From Nectonema munidae (Eukaryota > Nematomorpha > Nectonematoida > Nectonematidae): a DNA stretch of 64,000 nucleotides. The translations under genes and the position numbers were made by a program. The stretch lies in the NCBI GenBank assembly GCA_030549495.1, contig JAUIRK010000897.1, forward strand, positions 393,001 to 457,000. Direction: 5' to 3'. Shown here in pieces: positions 60,041-64,000 of this stretch (positions are counted from its first letter, which is position 1; each line of letters begins with the position of its first letter). Under the pieces are notes generated by a model, which worked only from the letters and a program-made list of their open reading frames with translations, had not been told where the DNA came from and ran no database searches.

Positions 60041-60188
60041 GAGTAAAAATTAAAAGGAAAGTTTAAGCAAAGGTTACAAAAAGCAAAGTTTAATTAATGG
60101 TAAAAGTAAAAAGAACAAAAGTAAATTTAAGAAATTTGGTAGGATGACAACGACATTAGAAGTTGGAGTTGAAAGTAAAAAAAAATGA

Positions 60189-60511
60189 GTCTAGAGTGAG
60201 TGAGTGAGTGAGTGGGATTAACGCAGCTTGTAGATGTAGACATCCGAAAGCTGGCAATAACGCTTAAGAGAGAATATGAGTGATAGTAATGCTAGTGGGA
60301 AATGTCGTTGTCACTAATAAGTAGAAATGGAAGGGTTAAGAAAGAGGTAAGGAAAAAGTAAGAGAAAGAAAGTAAAATAAACATCATTTAGTTTTGAAGA
60401 GATGAAATAGGTTTAGGGTGGGTTGCTTATTAAAATTTGTTCAATTGATTCTAAAAGAGTAGTGTAAAGTTTCATTAAGTATGGATTATTTAGAATAAGT
60501 GAAAAAAATGA
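60189..60511 (-). mobile_element. LINE H miniature: 3' end joined to the first bases of the 5' end
   Basis: 60214-60496 repeats 55170-55452 with one mismatch seen. On its 5' side it carries TCATTTTTTTCACTT, like the first bases of LINE H (TCATTTTTTTTACTTT), before the right target duplication. About 5 kb of interior is missing. It lies directly 5' of LINE H in the same orientation. Confidence 0.85.
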
Positions 60512-60523
60512 GTCTAATACTTG
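60512..60523. repeat. target duplication, right (GTCTAATACTTG)
   Basis: Perfect partner of 55141-55152. No such full 12-mer occurs at the junction between the two LINE units (only TCTAG near 60190). Confidence 0.85.
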
Positions 60524-61725
60524 AATATAAAACAAAAATATGTATTAATTTATATAGGTTCAAAACATTACGAAATGAAATTTATATTATTTGAAATATT
60601 CTAAGAAAAGTAATGGAATATACTGCTATATAAGAAAAGTAAAAAAACTAGCAAGTAAACGAAAGCATCTTGTTAGTGAAAACTTAAGTAAAAATTAAGC
60701 ACACAATGGTACAGATTAATAATTTGTCTTAAAATTTATAAAAAAAATCAATTAAATTTAATTGTATTTAATGTTTCCAACAAAACATCAGATATCTGAT
60801 ATGTCTCATTAGTTATAATTGATAGATACCATTAAAGAAGCCCAATGTTTCTACAAACAATTTCTAGAAATTCCAATTTAACAAAGAATTATTGAGAGTG
60901 TCGTTAACTATTTAAGTTTTTACGATTTATCATGAAAAACAACCACAAGCATATGCACAAATAGCGCCTTTATATGTCGGGAATACAAATAGTATTTGCA
61001 TTTGCCAATCTTAAAAACGCTGCCATTGTTTTCACACAGTTTTCCTCACAATTGAGGTTCTTATAACTAAGCTCCAGAAATAATTAAATGTGAGGATTAA
61101 AATTTTAAATTATATCAAAAGTAAGCCTTTAAATTCAATGATTGACTATGTTCTCTCATGAAATTTACCCGCATACAACTTATAATGTACAAATTAGTTA
61201 GATGTCTTTCTATGTTTTACGAACTAAAATAAGAGTTTCTTTTATTTTTGACATTAGAAGAGTCTGATATTTTGATATGTTTAGTATGATTTTTGATTAA
61301 TATATTCCAAGCCTTGAACACTCTTAAATTATAAATGGAAAAAAATTAAAATACTGCTAAGTGTACTGTCAAAGTGGGCTCTTTTAATGAAAAAACTTGT
61401 GTTATTACTAATCTGTAAGCACAGATGCGCACAAAAAAATACCTTAATTTTTATGAATAGAAACTTTTGGTTATGCAATTATATGTTTTTTTCTTAAACT
61501 TAAAACATTTTAAGGGCGTGAGTAAGGTTGTTTCGGTACTGGGTTTCGATCCCGCATCAAGCCTACTTTCTCATAGTTCGATACAAGCGGCGCAATTGTA
61601 CCTTATCGATGAAAACACCCCTTTACTTTATGTTAATTTGAGGATTTTATGTCATTTTTTTGCATCGATTTCGCTCCATTTCTTACAAATTTCAACTTTT
61701 TTGAAATTTGACATTTCAAGTCTTT
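60524..61725. other. AT-rich intergenic DNA
   Basis: No gene recognised. A block at 61515-61600 is richer in G and C and contains GGGTTTCGATCCCGC, reminiscent of a tRNA B box, but no tRNA fold or A box was found. Confidence 0.45.
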
Positions 61726-61785
61726 TTAACCCTTTGAGGACCGAAATTATGAAGACAAAAATCGTCTGCTTTTTTTTAATGGAAT
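61726..61785. mobile_element. piggyBac-like end
   Basis: TTAACCCTTTGAGGACCG followed by ATCGTCTGC, the motif repeated in the piggyBac MITEs at 21362 and 40478. The other end was not found. Confidence 0.4.
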
Positions 61786-62149
61786 TCTAATAAATAGATG
61801 AATTTCAAAATTTCTCTTCATTTACGGTGGACCATATTCAAATTTTTAGATTTTTATGACCAACTATATAAATTAATTCCTTTTATTTTTAGGATTATTT
61901 GTTTTTCCTATAAATTTTTAATTCTAAGCTATTTTTCATTTGTCTTCCGATGAAAAATTCACCAAGTAATCTTTCTAACTTTTTCTTTACATGGGACATT
62001 ACTAATCAGTACAAACAGATGACGAATATTTTTCCTGAAATTTTGTTGTAAATATTTAATTTGAAGCTCATTTTTTTGCTTTTTATTATAATGAATAAAG
62101 AAAAGTTTTATAAAACTTTGTTTAATTTTTAATTGATTTTAGCTATCTC
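61786..62149. other. AT-rich spacer, nothing recognised
   Basis: No coding sequence or repeat end seen before the LINE at 62150. Confidence 0.45.
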
Positions 62150-62189
62150 AACAAACGCATACTTATCCTGCATCACAACAACAACACTT

Positions 62190-63040
62190 ACATAAAACAA
62201 CTCTCGCTCTCTACCCCCAAGGCGGCTGCCTCTCAGACATTTTATAGCTCATCCTCATCAATCCACTCCTAGATCACATTAATTCCAACTCACACTTCGC
62301 ACAATGCTACTCTGACGATATTCTCTTTACCTTCTCCAACGACGACCAAGAAACCAATTTGAACTACGCTACCACCCTTTTGACGAATATTAATTCCTTA
62401 GCCTCTAAATACAAAATTCATTTCACTAGAAAAAGAATCTTACCACAACTCCTAGTCATGCCATCATCCACACCAATCACACCAGTAACCCAAATAAAAT
62501 ATCTCGGAGTCATTTTTTAATCAAACCTTAAATTCTCACCACACATCAATAACCTACACACTAAACTCACGCCTATCATTTTCTCCTTCAAGAAAGCCAT
62601 CTCCTACAAATGGGGACTAAACCAGAAAATTTCAAAATATATTTATACATTAATTATTTTACCCATAATTCAATACGGTATCTTCTACTGGGGTTTCTCC
62701 CTAAAGCTGCATAATGCTAGAATTATTCTCAATAAAATTCACCGTACCTGTCTCCTCACAATCACTAACGCGTATCACACCACACGTACCTCAAAACTTG
62801 AACTCCTTACACACACTCTACCAATTCTATAAAAACTACACTTAACTCTAGTAACACTATACTCGAAAACTTTCAAATCCATGAGCCCCATTCACGTTTT
62901 CAACACACCCTCTCAACTTCATCCCTTATACTCTCATTTTACGAAACCATATGTGCCAAGTACATACCAAACCTAGCTCACTATTCCATATCATCTGAAA
63001 TCCATCCCATCTTCCATTTCAACCCTTCAGATTAATTACC
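62190..63040 (+). pseudogene. LINE I reverse transcriptase
   Basis: STPQGGCLSDIL, an in-frame TAG, LILINPLLDH, QCYSDDILFTF (catalytic D-D kept), QIKYLGVIF then TAA, SFKKAISYKWGL and LIILPIIQYGIFYWGF. The TAG after S-D-I-L is at the same codon as in LINE A. Two stops replace CAA codons that LINE A keeps. Confidence 0.8.
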
Positions 63041-63092
63041 CTACACATTAACCATATGCAAACATAAAAACATTCCTACCAAACTAATCAAA

Positions 63093-63599
63093 ATGCAACG
63101 CACTAATCCCCACTCACCATATAATCTTTTCATCTTTACTGACGGTTCCAAATCCTCTCACCATGCTACTGGTGCATACGCCTTCTTTATCACCAACTCA
63201 TTAACCTCCTTTTTCTCCGAAGTCCTTCACACCGACAACAACACTTCATCGTATGAAACAGAAGCGTTAGCAATTTTAGCCGCTTTCAGCCATCTATTAG
63301 ACAACATCGAAACATATCGTCACAACTTTAGTCACATCCATCTTTACACAGACGCTCAAAACATCATTAACGATCTCAATCTCAATCATAAAATTCCGTT
63401 GTCATGTCATAGCATAGCCACCAAACTGACCCAACTCGCTCAACATTTCAACATCACCATCACCTGGTCTCCCGAACATTCTACATGCACCGAAAACCAC
63501 ATAGTAGATCAATTATCCAAAACATTAACATCGAACACAACCTTGACCATTGTACCCTCTATCCTGCATCAAATCTTCAACACACACATCCATCCTTAA
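63093..63599 (+). CDS. LINE I RNase H domain, open frame
   Basis: 168 codons without a break. LFIFTDGSKSSHHATGAYAF (first Asp), SSYETEALAILAAF (Glu), IHLYTDAQNIINDL (second Asp) and ITWSPEHSTCTENHIVDQLS (His and last Asp) give a complete RNase H catalytic set. It would normally be the C-terminal part of ORF2; the ATG at 63093 is internal, not a true start. Stops at 63599, slightly before the Cys/His tail. Confidence 0.88.
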   Translation: MQRTNPHSPYNLFIFTDGSKSSHHATGAYAFFITNSLTSFFSEVLHTDNNTSSYETEALAILAAFSHLLDNIETYRHNFSHIHLYTDAQNIINDLNLNHKIPLSCHSIATKLTQLAQHFNITITWSPEHSTCTENHIVDQLSKTLTSNTTLTIVPSILHQIFNTHIHP

Positions 63600-64000
63600 C
63601 AATTGGTCATCCCTCAACATTTCTCCTCTTCTAATCAATTTTGCGATTAATAATAAAAGCATTTTTCTCGCACGCAACACAATTAGATGGTTCTCTTTTC
63701 ACTACCCAACCTATGCTTACTTTTACAAATTCAAACTACACAACAACCCACTTTGCCGTTTTGGCTGCACAGAAATAGAAACACCAATACACATCATCCT
63801 TCTATGCCCCATCTTTCAAAACATACAAACCAAACTACTCAAATTCTGCTACTTATATTTCAATGGTATCCCCAACTTCATTTATGACTTTCTATATCAC
63901 CCTTCAATTCTCCAAGGACTCTCAATCCTGATAAACACAATAGAACCAATTCTTAAAGCATACCAAAATCTTATTCCTTCTACATTTTCTTTCCTTTTAT
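63600..64000 (+). pseudogene. LINE I C-terminal Cys/His motif
   Basis: CRFGCTEIETPIHIILLCPI near 63757-63816 is the zinc-binding tail seen in the other I-group copies. The tail then follows (LINTIEPILKAY) toward the window end. Confidence 0.7.

Larger units (their letters stand above)
55153..60188 (-). mobile_element. LINE H: nearly full-length I-group LINE
   Basis: 5' end at about 60188 (AGACTCATTTTTTTT) and 3' end at about 55153 with a CACT-type tail. Order: ORF1 with three zinc knuckles, endonuclease, RT, RNase H, Cys/His tail. Only about five breaks in 5 kb, so fairly young, but the endonuclease GDxNA block reads GITNA and the RT Y-x-D-D box reads F-S-D-V, so it cannot be active. Confidence 0.9.
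62150..64000 (+). mobile_element. LINE I: I-group LINE, 5'-truncated, runs off the window
   Basis: Starts inside RT and continues through RNase H and the Cys/His tail to the window end. Same C-rich, G-poor coding strand and same family as LINE A. The RT part has several stops, the RNase H part none. Confidence 0.85.

Noticed and set aside
61500-61610. Possible tRNA or SINE promoter (GGGTTTCGATCCCGC)
   Set aside because: B-box-like only; no A box at the right distance, no cloverleaf, no second copy seen in the window.
38701-62530. Alternative genetic code suggested by TAA/TAG at Gln positions in LINE A and LINE I
   Set aside because: The stops fit C-to-T decay of CAA codons and are absent from host exons, so no code change is needed.

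Overview
This window looks like a gene-poor, AT-rich, transposon-dense piece of an invertebrate nuclear genome. An arthropod is likely and a copepod is possible, but that is inference from overall character only. Genes have spliced exons with GT/AG borders, and there is no bacterial operon structure, rRNA, CRISPR array or convincing tRNA. I recognise one clear host gene: a MAP-kinase-interacting kinase (MNK/Lk6 type) on the minus strand, in at least seven exons between 17.4 and 24.3 kb. It carries the family-specific DFD motif, and its exon phases all agree. Two smaller host-gene candidates lie on the plus strand. One is a two-exon gene of about 99 codons (14.7-16.7 kb) that I cannot name. The other is a 64-residue single-helix membrane protein (7.39-7.58 kb) that resembles the complex I subunit NDUFB1, with a second small membrane ORF just upstream.

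Layout. 0-6.05 kb: two head-to-tail LINEs of one family with simple-repeat 3' tails. 6-7.7 kb: unique DNA and the small ORFs. 7.9-12.7 kb: a cluster of DNA-transposon ends, including a pair of roughly 450-bp inverted arms 2.7 kb apart. 14.5-24.3 kb: the two convergent host genes. Their introns hold a 1.3-kb piggyBac-like element with tandem arrays, two pogo/Tigger-like MITEs, a piggyBac MITE and a foldback MITE. 24.7-26.4 kb: a terminal-inverted-repeat element enclosing an unrecognised coding-like remnant. 27.4-30.0 kb: three hAT elements in a row, two with perfect 8-bp target duplications. 30.45-30.78 kb: a two-phase minisatellite. 31.3-35.3 kb: a broken piggyBac transposase joined to two satellite arrays of about 150-bp period, both of which recur in the piggyBac-like element at 15 kb.

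36.9-47.0 kb is a nest: an RNase-H-bearing LINE (I group), split by a LINE with a zinc-knuckle ORF1, which is itself split by a complete-ended 3.0-kb hAT transposon. 47.4-54.1 kb is a second nest: a LINE split by a 3.9-kb DNA element with long inverted repeats, which contains a young 5'-truncated LINE flanked by a perfect 12-bp duplication. 55.15-60.5 kb holds a nearly full-length minus-strand I-group LINE joined head-to-tail to a 0.3-kb miniature of itself, the pair enclosed by a single 12-bp duplication. 62.15-64.0 kb is another RNase-H LINE running off the window.

How it works together. Apart from the host genes this is a sediment of LINE and DNA-transposon insertions, and the order of insertion can be read from interrupted reading frames and target duplications. 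All LINE copies carry breaks and none looks able to move on its own. I see no convincing new multi-gene system. The most unusual structures are the satellite arrays shared by two piggyBac-type elements and the tandem LINE pair inside one target duplication.
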